A DNA stretch of 64,000 nucleotides from Myxococcales bacterium. GTDB lineage: Bacteria; Myxococcota_A; Polyangia; Polyangiales; Polyangiaceae. The notes beneath the pieces were generated by a model. It did not search any database, was not told where the DNA came from, and saw only the letters and a program-made list of their open reading frames with translations. Shown in pieces: positions 23,600-30,869 of the stretch; the stretch's first letter is position 1; each line of letters opens with the position of its first letter. A program made the translations under genes and the position numbers. The stretch lies in assembly GCA_016720545.1 (NCBI GenBank), contig JADKKK010000015.1, positions 1-64,000 on the forward strand. Direction: 5' to 3'.

Positions 23600-24082
23600 T
23601 CAGCGGCAATCGCAGGGCCCGACGCGGGCCTCGCTCTCGCCGAGCGTGCGGGTCGCCTCGACGCACCGAAGGTCCTCGCTGCCCGTCAGCTCGCAGAGGG
23701 CGCCCACGGCGCGCCGCATGGACGCGAGGGCTCGGCAGGGCGAGGCGCATCCCGCGTCTGCTCCTGCGCTCGGCGCGGTCGGACGCTCCGCGTGTGGAGG
23801 CGCGGGCGCGGTGGGCACCGCCGGCTGCGCGGGCTCCGGCGCGGCGCCCGGCGCGGGACGCCCCGCGCGATCGATCTCGGCGCGCGCCCGCGTGATCGCG
23901 GCCTGGGCCTCTTCGATCGTGCGTGGCGCTTCGTCCGCTCCCTTGCGCCCTGCGGGCGCCGCTGGCTCGCGTCCGCCGGCCGCGCCACCGCACCCGAGCG
24001 CCCCTGGAAGGCACGCGAGCCCCGCGAGCGCGAGGAAGACCCACGAAGAAGGCGAGTGGCGCACGTCGGAAGTGTCCACCAA
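23600..24082 (-). CDS. Small Pro/Ala-rich lipoprotein
   Basis: About 155 residues; start TTG 24082 or GTG 24079/24064. The signal SSWVFLALAGLACLPGALGC ends in a lipobox cysteine. An Arg/Ala helix (IEEAQAAITRARAEIDRAGR), a Pro/Ala linker and a short Cys-rich C-terminal domain follow (GCASPCRALASMRRAVGALC, then CVEATRTLGESEARVGPCDC). The C-terminal four to six cysteines suggest a disulfide-stabilised module. Similar small lipoproteins with an acidic/Cys C terminus are frequent in myxobacteria. No function is recognised. It lies just after the Ppx/GppA gene on the same strand (35-bp gap) and may share its transcript. Confidence 0.65.
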   Translation of the reverse strand: MVDTSDVRHSPSSWVFLALAGLACLPGALGCGGAAGGREPAAPAGRKGADEAPRTIEEAQAAITRARAEIDRAGRPAPGAAPEPAQPAVPTAPAPPHAERPTAPSAGADAGCASPCRALASMRRAVGALCELTGSEDLRCVEATRTLGESEARVGPCDCR

Positions 24083-24117
24083 GGGGCCGCGCGTCCACCG
24101 TCGCGTCTCTGTCGGCT

Positions 24118-25104
24118 CTAGCCGAGCAGCGCCTGCGCGAGCCCCCAGCGCACGCCGCGGTCGGAGACCTGCAGGGTCGAGGCGCCTAGCCTCTCGAGCA
24201 CCGCGAGCACCACGTACCCGCCCGCCACGATGACGTCGGCGCGCGCCGGCGCGATCCCGGGGACCCGCTTGCGCTCGGCCAGCGTGAGCCCCGCCAGCCG
24301 CTCGACCACGGCCTCGACCTCGTCCACCCCGAGCCGCACGCCGTGCACACGCGCGCCGTCGTACACTTCCATGCCGAGATGCGCCGCCGCGAGCGTGGTG
24401 ACCGTGCCCGCGATGCCCACGGGCACCTCGCCGGGCGCGAGCCTGGGCGCTCCCGCCAGCGCCTCGACGGCCGCGCTGCGAAGGCGTGCCCGGTCGCTGC
24501 GAGAGAGCGGCTCATCGAACGGGGCGAGCCGCTCGGTGAGGCGCACCGAGCCGACGTCGCTGGCGATGCGCGAAGCGCGCGGGCTGCGCGAGCTGCCGTG
24601 GCGCGGCGGTGACGATCTCCGGTGCTCCCTCCTCCGATGTCGAACACGGTGACCTCGCCCGCGCCGACCTCCGAGAGCCCGCGCAGGCCCGAGAGCGCGC
24701 CGCGAAAGGTGAGCTCGGCCTCCTCGTCGCCCGTGAGGACCTGCGCCTCCACGCCGAAGAGCTCGCGCACCCTCGCCACGAGCCGCTCGCTGCCCGCGGC
24801 GTCGCGCATGGCGCTGGTGCCCACCACGCGCACGCCGTCGGCGCCCAACGCCTTCACGGCCTGCGCGTAGTCCTCCAGGCACGCGACCGTGCGCGCGACG
24901 GCCTCCGGCGCGAGCCTGCGTGTCGCGTCCACGCCCCTGGCCGAGTCGGGTGATCGTGGCCCGCTCCTCCACCGCGTGCGGGCTCCCGTCGGCGTCGCGC
25001 TCGGCGATGAGGAGGAGCACCGTGTTGGTGCCGATGTCCACGGCTGCCACCTTCCGAGGCGCGGGAGGCGCGGCGGGCGGCGGCGAGGGCGCGGGCTTGC
25101 TCAT
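24118..25104 (-). CDS. Exopolyphosphatase / pppGpp phosphatase family (Ppx/GppA), two compensating frameshifts
   Basis: ASKHA-fold phosphatase hydrolysing polyphosphate or pppGpp. ATG 25104. The N terminus KVAAVDIGTNTVLLLIAERD carries the phosphate-1 motif. ATITRLGQG then needs a one-base correction (extra G near 24942) to continue as VDATRRLAPEAVARTVACLE, GTSAMRDAAGSERLVARVRE, LTGDEEAELTFRGALSGLRG and FDIGGGSTE (phosphate-2). A second extra G near 24625 restores the first frame: SDVGSVRLTERLAPFDEPLS, PVGIAGTVTTLAAAHLGMEV and ADVIVAGGYVVLAVLERLGA. About 328 residues corresponds to the short GppA/Ppx2 type without a C-terminal HD domain. Which substrate is preferred cannot be told. Confidence 0.85.
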   Translation of the reverse strand: MSKPAPSPPPAAPPAPRKVAAVDIGTNTVLLLIAERDADGSPHAVEERATITRLGQGRGRDTQARAGGRRAHGRVPGGLRAGREGVGRRRRARGGHQRHARRRGQRAARGEGARALRRGGAGPHGRRGGRAHLSRRALGPARALGGRRGRGHRVRHRRREHRRSSPPRHGSSRSPRASRIASDVGSVRLTERLAPFDEPLSRSDRARLRSAAVEALAGAPRLAPGEVPVGIAGTVTTLAAAHLGMEVYDGARVHGVRLGVDEVEAVVERLAGLTLAERKRVPGIAPARADVIVAGGYVVLAVLERLGASTLQVSDRGVRWGLAQALLG

Positions 25105-25160
25105 CTCGTGGCTCTCCTCGCGCTCCCTGCTCGCTGTCTCGAAGGTTCTGTCGGTGCTCG

Positions 25161-25991
25161 TCAGCGAATGTTGCTGAGGTTCAGCATTTCCTCGACGTTC
25201 GGCTGAACGACAGGCTCGACGCGACGGTTCTTCTGCATTTGCTCGCGGGTCTGCGCGGCGATCGTGCCCTCTTGGGGATCGGTGTCGCCGTAGCCCGCCG
25301 CGGCCCAGCGCTGCGTGTCGAGACCGCCGCCGTCCGTCGGCTTCTTGCCGAGCGGGCTGACGAGGAAGAGGAGGACCTGCCGCGAGCGGGCGAGCGAGAG
25401 GCCCCAGTTGTCGTGGAAGGGGCCGCCGCCGTACTTGGCGTTGTCGGTGTGGCCGGCCACGACGAAGTAGCGGCTCGCGAGGTCCTTGTCGGCGCGGACG
25501 ATCTCGGCGACCTGCGCGAGCGCCTCGCGGCCCTGCGGCTTGAGGGCGTCCTTCCCCGACTCGAAGAGGATGTCGCCCGGCAGCTGGATGACCATGCGGT
25601 TGCCGCGGACGACCACCTTGAGGCCGATCGAGTTCAGCTTGTCGAGCTTCGTGCGCAGGAGGCGGAAGCGCTCCTCGATGACCGCGAGGCGGTCGGCGCG
25701 CTCCTTGTAGTCCTTCAGCGCGGCCGCGAGCTTCGCGGCGTCGGCCTTCGTGCCGGACAGCTCGCTGCTCGTCCCGGCGAGCTGCTCCTTCATCTTCGCG
25801 ATCTCGGCCTGGGCCGCGTTGTAGCGGGCCTGGTCCTGGGCCATTGGTCCTTCGCGGCGGTCATGTCGGCCGCGAGCTTGTCGATCTCGCTGCTTGGCGG
25901 CCATCTCTTCGTCGCTGTGGCCGCAGCCGACAGTCATCCCCGAGCTCATCACCGAAGCGAGCCCAACCGCCACCAACCAACTCGTGCGCAT
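25161..25991 (-). CDS. OmpA-family peptidoglycan-binding lipoprotein
   Basis: ATG 25991 gives a lipoprotein signal (MRTSWLVAVGLASVMSSGMT, then VGCGHSDEE). A coiled coil (about residues 30-110; AQAEIAKMKEQLAGTSSELS, KDYKERADRLAVIEERFRLL) leads to a C-terminal OmpA/MotB domain with VIQLPGDILFESGKDALKPQ, YFVVAGHTDNAKYG, SLARSRQVLLFLV and AAGYGDTDP, which binds meso-diaminopimelate in peptidoglycan. Two compensating indels at about 25905 and 25845 garble roughly 20 residues (expected EIDKLAADMTAAKDQ). It probably anchors the outer membrane to the wall. The frame is open upstream to 26228, but codon usage and the signal peptide favour 25991. Confidence 0.85.
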   Translation of the reverse strand: MRTSWLVAVGLASVMSSGMTVGCGHSDEEMAAKQRDRQARGRHDRREGPMAQDQARYNAAQAEIAKMKEQLAGTSSELSGTKADAAKLAAALKDYKERADRLAVIEERFRLLRTKLDKLNSIGLKVVVRGNRMVIQLPGDILFESGKDALKPQGREALAQVAEIVRADKDLASRYFVVAGHTDNAKYGGGPFHDNWGLSLARSRQVLLFLVSPLGKKPTDGGGLDTQRWAAAGYGDTDPQEGTIAAQTREQMQKNRRVEPVVQPNVEEMLNLSNIR

Positions 25992-26119
25992 CGTAGACAA
26001 GGGGAGCCTCCTTTGGGTCGCGCGTCGCTCACGCGCGCTGCGTCGACGACGGTACGGAGGGCCGCGCGACCCGTCAAGCCGGTCGAAAATCCGCTCGAGT
26101 GCCATTTGGGCGAAAAACC

Positions 26120-26136
26120 ATGTTTCGATCAAACAT
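26120..26136. promoter_or_regulatory. Inverted repeat ATGTTT-N5-AAACAT
   Basis: ATGTTT (26120-26125) and AAACAT (26131-26136) flank CGATC. The dyad lies 129 bp upstream of the OmpA-type gene start in the AT-richer spacer, a location suited to an operator of either divergent gene. The cognate regulator is unknown. Confidence 0.4.
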
Positions 26137-26295
26137 TGTGATTCGCGTGTATCGAAGCGCCAAAAAAGCCCGAAAAACACACCGAGAATCCGGAGAAACA
26201 CGTGCGATAACAAACGCTTATGATTCACAGATGTCCGCTAGAGGGTCGCCATGGCGCACCAGGTCGGCCCTGTCAACCAGCAAAGTTTTTATCGT

Positions 26296-26324
26296 TTGAC
26301 AACTGACGTAGGTGACCATATAAC
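26296..26324 (+). promoter_or_regulatory. Strong sigma-70-type promoter of the histone-like gene
   Basis: TTGACA at 26296-26301, a 17-bp spacer and TATAAC at 26319-26324 make a near-consensus housekeeping promoter, unusual in such GC-rich DNA. Transcription would start near 26331, about 50 bases before the ATG. An inverted repeat TGACC-ATATA-GGTCA (26337-26351) lies just after the predicted start and could be an operator. Confidence 0.75.
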
Positions 26325-26351
26325 CAGTGACGTAGCTGACCATATAGGTCA
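26304..26351. repeat. Direct repeat with 24-bp period overlapping promoter
   Basis: TGACGTAGGTGACCATATA (from 26304) recurs as TGACGTAGCTGACCATATA (from 26328), 19 bp with one mismatch, period 24. The first copy contains the -10 box; the second lies just downstream of the likely start site and ends in the GGTCA arm of a small palindrome. Two binding sites for one regulator on about the same face of the helix are likely. Confidence 0.75.
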
Positions 26352-26379
26352 CGTACATCCTCAACAGGAGGGATTCAGT

Positions 26380-26739
26380 ATGGCTGCAAAGAAGAAGGCC
26401 GCTGCCAAGAAGGCGCCGGCGGCGAAGAAGGCGACGACGAAGACCGTCAAGAAGGCGGCCCCCAAGACCGCGAAGAAGGCGGCCCCCAAGGCTGCCGCGA
26501 AGAAGCCGGCGGCGAAGAAGCCGGCGAAGAAGGCCGCTGCCAAGAAGCCGGCCGCCAAGAAGGCCCCTGCCAAGAAGGCCGCTGCCAAGAAGCCGGCCGT
26601 CAAGAAGGCCCCTGCCAAGAAGGCAGCCGCCAAGAAGCCGGCCGTCAAGAAGGCCCCTGCCAAGAAGGCCCCTGCCAAGAAGGCCCCGAAGTCGATGGCG
26701 CCCCCCGCGGCCGCCCCCTCGGACGACGGCGAGGAGTGA
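26380..26739 (+). CDS. Lys/Ala/Pro-rich histone H1-like DNA-binding protein
   Basis: 119 residues, ATG 26380 preceded by an excellent ribosome site (AGGAGGG at 26367-26373). The sequence is built almost wholly of Lys, Ala and Pro in repeats such as AAKKPAVKKAPAKK (three tandem 14-residue units near residues 58-100). A short acidic tail follows (PSDDGEE). This matches the C-terminal-tail-like histone H1 proteins of bacteria (AlgP/Hc-like, and the H1-like proteins known from myxobacteria), which coat or condense DNA. A near-consensus promoter suggests high expression. In-frame repeats make length variation by slippage likely. Confidence 0.8.
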   Translation: MAAKKKAAAKKAPAAKKATTKTVKKAAPKTAKKAAPKAAAKKPAAKKPAKKAAAKKPAAKKAPAKKAAAKKPAVKKAPAKKAAAKKPAVKKAPAKKAPAKKAPKSMAPPAAAPSDDGEE

Positions 26740-26818
26740 GGTAGAGACCGTCAGCTACTCTGTCGCAGATTCGGGTTCGTCCCCACTCAGCGACGCCGAG
26801 GAGGACGGTCCCGGAACG

Positions 26819-26848
26819 AAGGGCGCACCGCGAGCGGTTGCGCCCTTT
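26819..26848. terminator. Strong bidirectional hairpin between convergent genes
   Basis: AAGGGCGCA then CCGC-GA-GCGG then TTGCGCCCTT forms a long stem (26819-26848) with a one-base bulge. T-residues follow on the plus strand and A-residues precede it, so it can work for the histone-like gene and for the gene on the other strand. Confidence 0.75.
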
Positions 26849-26938
26849 GTGCCGTTCTGCGCCCTTGTGCCACACGCGGGCGCGGAGGCCCCGGAGTGCG
26901 CTGGTGTCGGTATATCGGGTTGGTTGTGGGGAATTCGG

Positions 26939-28522
26939 CTACTCGCCGAGGTAGAGTCGCAGGGCCATGGCGGCCGCCCGGCGATCGAACGGCTGGTCGC
27001 GTAGCTCTTCCCGCGCCGAGATGCGCTCGAAGAGGTCGCTCAGGAAGAACGTGAACTCCTCGGCCTCGGCGACCGCGTCGTCGAGACGCTCGGGGCTCGT
27101 GAGGTCGGACTCGCGCAGCGCGGACAGCGCCTCGATGAATACGTCGAACCGCGGGTAGTCGGCCTGGCGAAGGAGCGGGTAGCCCATCGCCTGGAAGTAC
27201 GAGAGGAACTCGCGCACGAACTGGAGCGACGACGCGCCCGCCCAGCGCTCCTCGGTGTCCGGCAGGGCGCGCGCCTTCGCGCCGAAGGCCCGCAGGATCT
27301 GGGCGAACATCCACACGTCCCGACGAAGCCGCTCGGACAGCGCGCGCCGCGCCTGCGCGTCGTCGAAGACGCCGTGCTCGTCGAGGCGCTCGCCCAGCAC
27401 TTTGCCGAGCACGAGGATCGCGTTCTGGAGCGCCGGTCGCAGCGTGGCGATGACGCGCCGCACGGCCACCTGCAGCTCCGCCTCGGTGGTCGGCGTCTCG
27501 GGCGCGGGCAGCTCGTGCTCGAACGCGCGTCGGAGCTCGAGCCGGAGGTTGGCGGCGATGCCCCCGAAGGCCGCCTTGAGCTGGATGAGGCGATGCCCCT
27601 CCTCGCGGAGGCGATCGAAGCGCGCGCCGAGCTCGTTCGCGGGGCGCCGCAGGAGCAGCGCCTCGTAGCCCTCGGCGAGCTGTGGCCCAGCCCGCTTGCT
27701 GAGGTGGCTCGTGAGCGCCCGGGCGTCGGAGCGCAGCACGCTGAGCACGAGGTAGACCGTGCCGCTCGCCGAGCGCGTCTCCAGCAGATCGAGGTACTTG
27801 AGCATGCGGAAGAACGCCAACATGGTGAGCGCGACGAGGCGCCGCGCGCGCTCGTCCCCCACCTGCCGCGTGAGCTCGAGCAGGCGAACGTTGGTGATGC
27901 GATCGAACTCCGGGCGAAACTCGAGCGCCGAGAGCGGATTGAAGAACGCCGACGACGAGATCTCGCTGTGGGCGACGCCGAGCATGGCGAAGAACGTGCG
28001 GAACGGCACGCGCGAGAGCCGGCAGATGCCGCCCGCGACCTCGAGCAGGTTCGTCATGGCGTGGCGGAGCTGGAAGAGAGACTCCTCGGGCGTGTCTTGG
28101 GCCTGCGCGGCGCGGACGAGGCGGGTGCGCGCGCCGTCGTCGGGCAGCACCGTCTCCAGGTAGCGCTGGAACACGAACGCGCGCTCTTGCGCGCCGAGCA
28201 GCACCTTGCAGAGCGCGACGACCCGGGCCAGCGCCTCGCGAACGACCCCCGTGGGGCCGTGGTAGTCGCTGGTGACGACCGACGCGCTCCTTCGTGGATT
28301 GCCCGGGTGATTCCGTGGGTTTGCGAAACACGCGAGCCCCTTCAGGAGCGCCTCGAGCTCGAAGAGCAGGGCCTCTTTGCCCTCCACCTTGAGCCCCGCG
28401 AGCCACGCCTCGCGCTGCACGGACTGTTCGCGCCGCAGCCCTCGCGTGTCGCGCAGCAGGTCGGCGTAGGGGTCGACCGCCAGCGCGGAGCGCAGCGGCG
28501 GGTGGCTGGGCGCGCCGGCCAC
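26939..28522 (-). CDS. Conserved helical protein of unknown function
   Basis: 527 residues, GTG 28522, whose start overlaps the stop of the TrmB-like gene by one base (TAGTG), so the two are translationally coupled. The protein is predominantly helical with Leu/Arg/Glu-rich stretches (FELEALLKGLACFANPRNHP; LRHAMTNLLEVAGGICRLSR; EFLSYFQAMGYPLLRQADYP). No signal peptide, membrane helix, P-loop or catalytic signature is visible. The segment FANPRNHPGNPRRS resembles a conserved loop. The coupling suggests it acts with the TrmB-type regulator. No family is recognised. Confidence 0.75.
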   Translation of the reverse strand: MAGAPSHPPLRSALAVDPYADLLRDTRGLRREQSVQREAWLAGLKVEGKEALLFELEALLKGLACFANPRNHPGNPRRSASVVTSDYHGPTGVVREALARVVALCKVLLGAQERAFVFQRYLETVLPDDGARTRLVRAAQAQDTPEESLFQLRHAMTNLLEVAGGICRLSRVPFRTFFAMLGVAHSEISSSAFFNPLSALEFRPEFDRITNVRLLELTRQVGDERARRLVALTMLAFFRMLKYLDLLETRSASGTVYLVLSVLRSDARALTSHLSKRAGPQLAEGYEALLLRRPANELGARFDRLREEGHRLIQLKAAFGGIAANLRLELRRAFEHELPAPETPTTEAELQVAVRRVIATLRPALQNAILVLGKVLGERLDEHGVFDDAQARRALSERLRRDVWMFAQILRAFGAKARALPDTEERWAGASSLQFVREFLSYFQAMGYPLLRQADYPRFDVFIEALSALRESDLTSPERLDDAVAEAEEFTFFLSDLFERISAREELRDQPFDRRAAAMALRLYLGE

Positions 28523-29334
28523 TACGCCCCCCGGCGCTGCGTGAGCGTGTCGAGGCGCCCTACCCGTGCACCCAGCATCCGGGCCATGACCTCTTCGGTG
28601 CTGCGCTCGCTGCGCTGGCAGAGCAGCGTGATGTCGAGCGCGACCTGGCTCGTCGCGATCTCGGCGATGGCCGCCGTCTCGCTCAGCACGGCGCTGTCGG
28701 TCGGGAGTCGCTCGGTGGCCCCGACGAGGCTCGCGCGGTCGTCGGCGACCACCACGAGCCGGTGCTTCCAGAACTCCTCGAGGTCGCGCTCGTCGAGGTT
28801 GTACGAGAAGAGCTCCCCGGGCATCGGGGGGAGCGCCGCGTGCGAGAACACCACGACGTACACCTTCCGCTTCACGGCCGCCTTCAGCTCCGGGACGAGG
28901 GCGGCGAGCTCGCGCGGCCAGCCGCTCAGCACGAGGCGGTCTTGGGCGCCGCGGACGAGGCGCTCGGCCTCTTCGAGGATGCGCTCGTAGCCACGCACGC
29001 TGAAGGCGTCGGGCACCGAGGGCGCCGTGTCCATCCGGGCGATCGCCGCCTCGAGCTGCTCGACCGACGCGTCGAACCGCTTGCGGAGCACGTGGACGAC
29101 GTCCTCGGCCGGGCTCGGGGCGAAGCGCTCCGGCGTGCCCGCGATCGACCGCGCGGCGCCCGCCTTCACCAGGCGGCGGAGCACGCCGTACACCGCCGAG
29201 CGCGGGATTTGGGCCCGCACGCCGACCTCGTACCCCGTGGACGGGCTCTCCTGGAGGAGCGCCGCGTACGCGCGGGACTCGTTCAGGCTAAACCCCAGCG
29301 CGACGAGCGCGGGGACCACGTCAGGATCCGACAT
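28522..29334 (-). CDS. TrmB-family transcriptional regulator
   Basis: 270 residues from ATG 29334 (MSDPDVVPALVALGFSLNES). The winged-helix DNA-binding domain occupies about residues 5-75 (ALGFSLNESRAYAALLQESP; YEVGVRAQIPRSAVYGVLRR; AGAARSIAGTPERFAPSPAE). A coiled linker follows (FDASVEQLEAAIARMD), then a PLD-like effector domain (EILEEAERLVRGAQDRLVLS; LVPELKAAVKRKVYVVVFSH; VVVADDRASLVGATE) as in TrmB/type-2 sugar-sensing regulators. An upstream ATG at 29370 is possible but less likely. It is the promoter-proximal gene of a two-gene unit with the 527-residue protein. The ligand is unknown. Confidence 0.85.
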   Translation of the reverse strand: MSDPDVVPALVALGFSLNESRAYAALLQESPSTGYEVGVRAQIPRSAVYGVLRRLVKAGAARSIAGTPERFAPSPAEDVVHVLRKRFDASVEQLEAAIARMDTAPSVPDAFSVRGYERILEEAERLVRGAQDRLVLSGWPRELAALVPELKAAVKRKVYVVVFSHAALPPMPGELFSYNLDERDLEEFWKHRLVVVADDRASLVGATERLPTDSAVLSETAAIAEIATSQVALDITLLCQRSERSTEEVMARMLGARVGRLDTLTQRRGA

Positions 29335-29431
29335 TCCCGCATTTTCCCACGACTGCCGCCCCACACCCAAGGATCTCGCGGCGAGCGCCCCGGGGCGTGA
29401 CCGCGAAGGCTTCGCAAGTGACTACAATCGC

Positions 29432-30769
29432 TCAGCTATTTCGCTGCTCTGAGCGCCGCGACCCGCGCCGCCATGCGGGCCCCTCGCCGTGCGAGGTGGG
29501 CTCGTAGAGCGGCTCGCCGGTCAGCGCGTCCGGCAGGTACGACTCGTGCCCCGCACCCGGCCCCGGGCCGGCGTCGTGCGGGTTGCGGTATCCGTCGCCA
29601 TGCCCCTCCGCCCGGGCGAGAGCGCTCACGGGGTTGCGGAGGCGCTTCGGCACCGGCAGGGCCCCGTGCTCCTCGATGAGGGCCCGCGCCCGGGAGAACG
29701 CCCGGCCCACCGCGTCCGACTTGGGGGCGCAGGCGAGGTAGAGCGCAGCGTGGGCGAGCGGGTAGAGGCCCTCCGGGAGCCCAAGCCGCCGGAAGGAGGA
29801 GTCGGCGGAGGTGACCACCACCAGCGCGCGCGGATCGGCGTTGCCCACGTCCTCGCTGGCGAAGATGAGCATGCGGCGCAAGAGGAACAGCGGGTCGTCG
29901 CCCGCCTCGACGAGGCGCATCAGGTAGTAGACCGCCGCGTCGGGATCGGAGCCCCGCATCGACTTGATGAACGCGCTCGCGATGTCGTAGTGGGCGTCGC
30001 CGTTCTTGTCGTGGAGGAGGGGCGCGCGCTCGTCGAAGTCAGCGAGATCGGTGAGATCGAGCGCCGCCTTTCCCCGGGCGAGGGCGTCCTCCGCGATGGA
30101 CTCGAGGACCGAGAGCGCGCGTCGCGCGTCGCCCCTCGCCGCTCGCGCGAGGGCGCCGAGCACCTCCGGGTCCGTCGTGAGCCCGCGGCCCCCGAGGCCG
30201 GTCGGCTCGCGGAGCGCCCGCTCGAGCAAGGACACGAGGCTCGCCTCGGTGAGCGGCTCGAGCCTCACCACCTTGCACCGGGAGAGCAGCGCCGCGTTCA
30301 CCGCGAAGGCGGGGTTCTCGGTCGTGGCCCCCACGAGCGTGAGCGTGCCGGCCTCTACGTGCGGCAAGAACGCGTCCTGCTGAGCCTTGTTGAAGCGGTG
30401 GATTTCGTCGACGAAGACCAGGGTGCGCGCGCCGCGGTAGGCCTGGTCTTCTTTCGCGCGGGCGACGATCTCGCGGAGCTCGGCGAGGCTGCCGAGCACG
30501 GCGCTGAACAAGACGAACGACGCCTGCGTGCGTGAGGCGATCACGCGCCCGAGCGAGGTCTTGCCCACGCCCGGCGGCCCCCAAAGCACCATCGACGGCA
30601 CCCGATCGTTCGCGATCGCCCGCGCGAGCGGCTTGCCCGGCGCGAAGAGGTGCTCTTGGCCTACGTAGTCTTCTAGTCGCGTCGGCCGCACGCGCTCGGC
30701 CAGCGGCACCGACCCCGGCGCGCTCGCGGCAGCGAACAGCGTGGGGAGCGTGGGCGCGCGGCGAGCCAT
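29432..30769 (-). CDS. rarA: Replication-associated recombination protein A (MgsA/RarA)
   Basis: AAA+ clamp-loader-like ATPase that acts at stalled forks with RecA, SSB and PolIII. 445 residues. LAERVRPTRLEDYVGQEHLF is the family N terminus, followed by Walker A LWGPPGVGKTSLGRVIA, Walker B TLVFVDEIHRFNKAQQDAFL, sensor VGATTENPAFAVNAALLSRC and the C-terminal MgsA region (HYDIASAFIKSMRGSDPDAA, YYLMRLVEAGDDPLFLLRRM, FASEDVGNADPRALVVV). The extreme C terminus (residues 400-445) is Gly/Ser-rich and less conserved. Divergent from the TPR gene at 30870 with about 100 bp between. Confidence 0.95.
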   Translation of the reverse strand: MARRAPTLPTLFAAASAPGSVPLAERVRPTRLEDYVGQEHLFAPGKPLARAIANDRVPSMVLWGPPGVGKTSLGRVIASRTQASFVLFSAVLGSLAELREIVARAKEDQAYRGARTLVFVDEIHRFNKAQQDAFLPHVEAGTLTLVGATTENPAFAVNAALLSRCKVVRLEPLTEASLVSLLERALREPTGLGGRGLTTDPEVLGALARAARGDARRALSVLESIAEDALARGKAALDLTDLADFDERAPLLHDKNGDAHYDIASAFIKSMRGSDPDAAVYYLMRLVEAGDDPLFLLRRMLIFASEDVGNADPRALVVVTSADSSFRRLGLPEGLYPLAHAALYLACAPKSDAVGRAFSRARALIEEHGALPVPKRLRNPVSALARAEGHGDGYRNPHDAGPGPGAGHESYLPDALTGEPLYEPTSHGEGPAWRRGSRRSEQRNS

Positions 30770-30869
30770 GCTCTCAGGTTACCACCCACCCAAGGCGAGC
30801 GCGCGCCTTGACGCGCCGCGCGAGACCGCCGGGCTTGTGAAGCCGCGCCGCCTCGGCAACTATGGTCGC

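Larger units (their letters stand above)
25992..26379. other. AT-richer divergent intergenic region
   Basis: This 388-bp spacer separates the OmpA-family lipoprotein from the histone-like gene and is visibly richer in A/T than anything around it. It holds an inverted repeat at 26120-26136, runs such as CCAAAAAAGCCCGAAAAAC, a strong promoter at 26296-26324 and a repeat pair at 26304-26351. No convincing gene is seen within it. Confidence 0.7.

Noticed and set aside
26251..26379. Longer histone-like ORF starting at 26251
   Set aside because: This would translate the promoter and its repeats. The ribosome site AGGAGGG fixes the start at 26380.
26745..26800. tRNA-like T-arm word GGGTTCGTCCCC after the histone-like gene
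   Set aside because: No complementary acceptor, D-arm or anticodon arm can be built around it.
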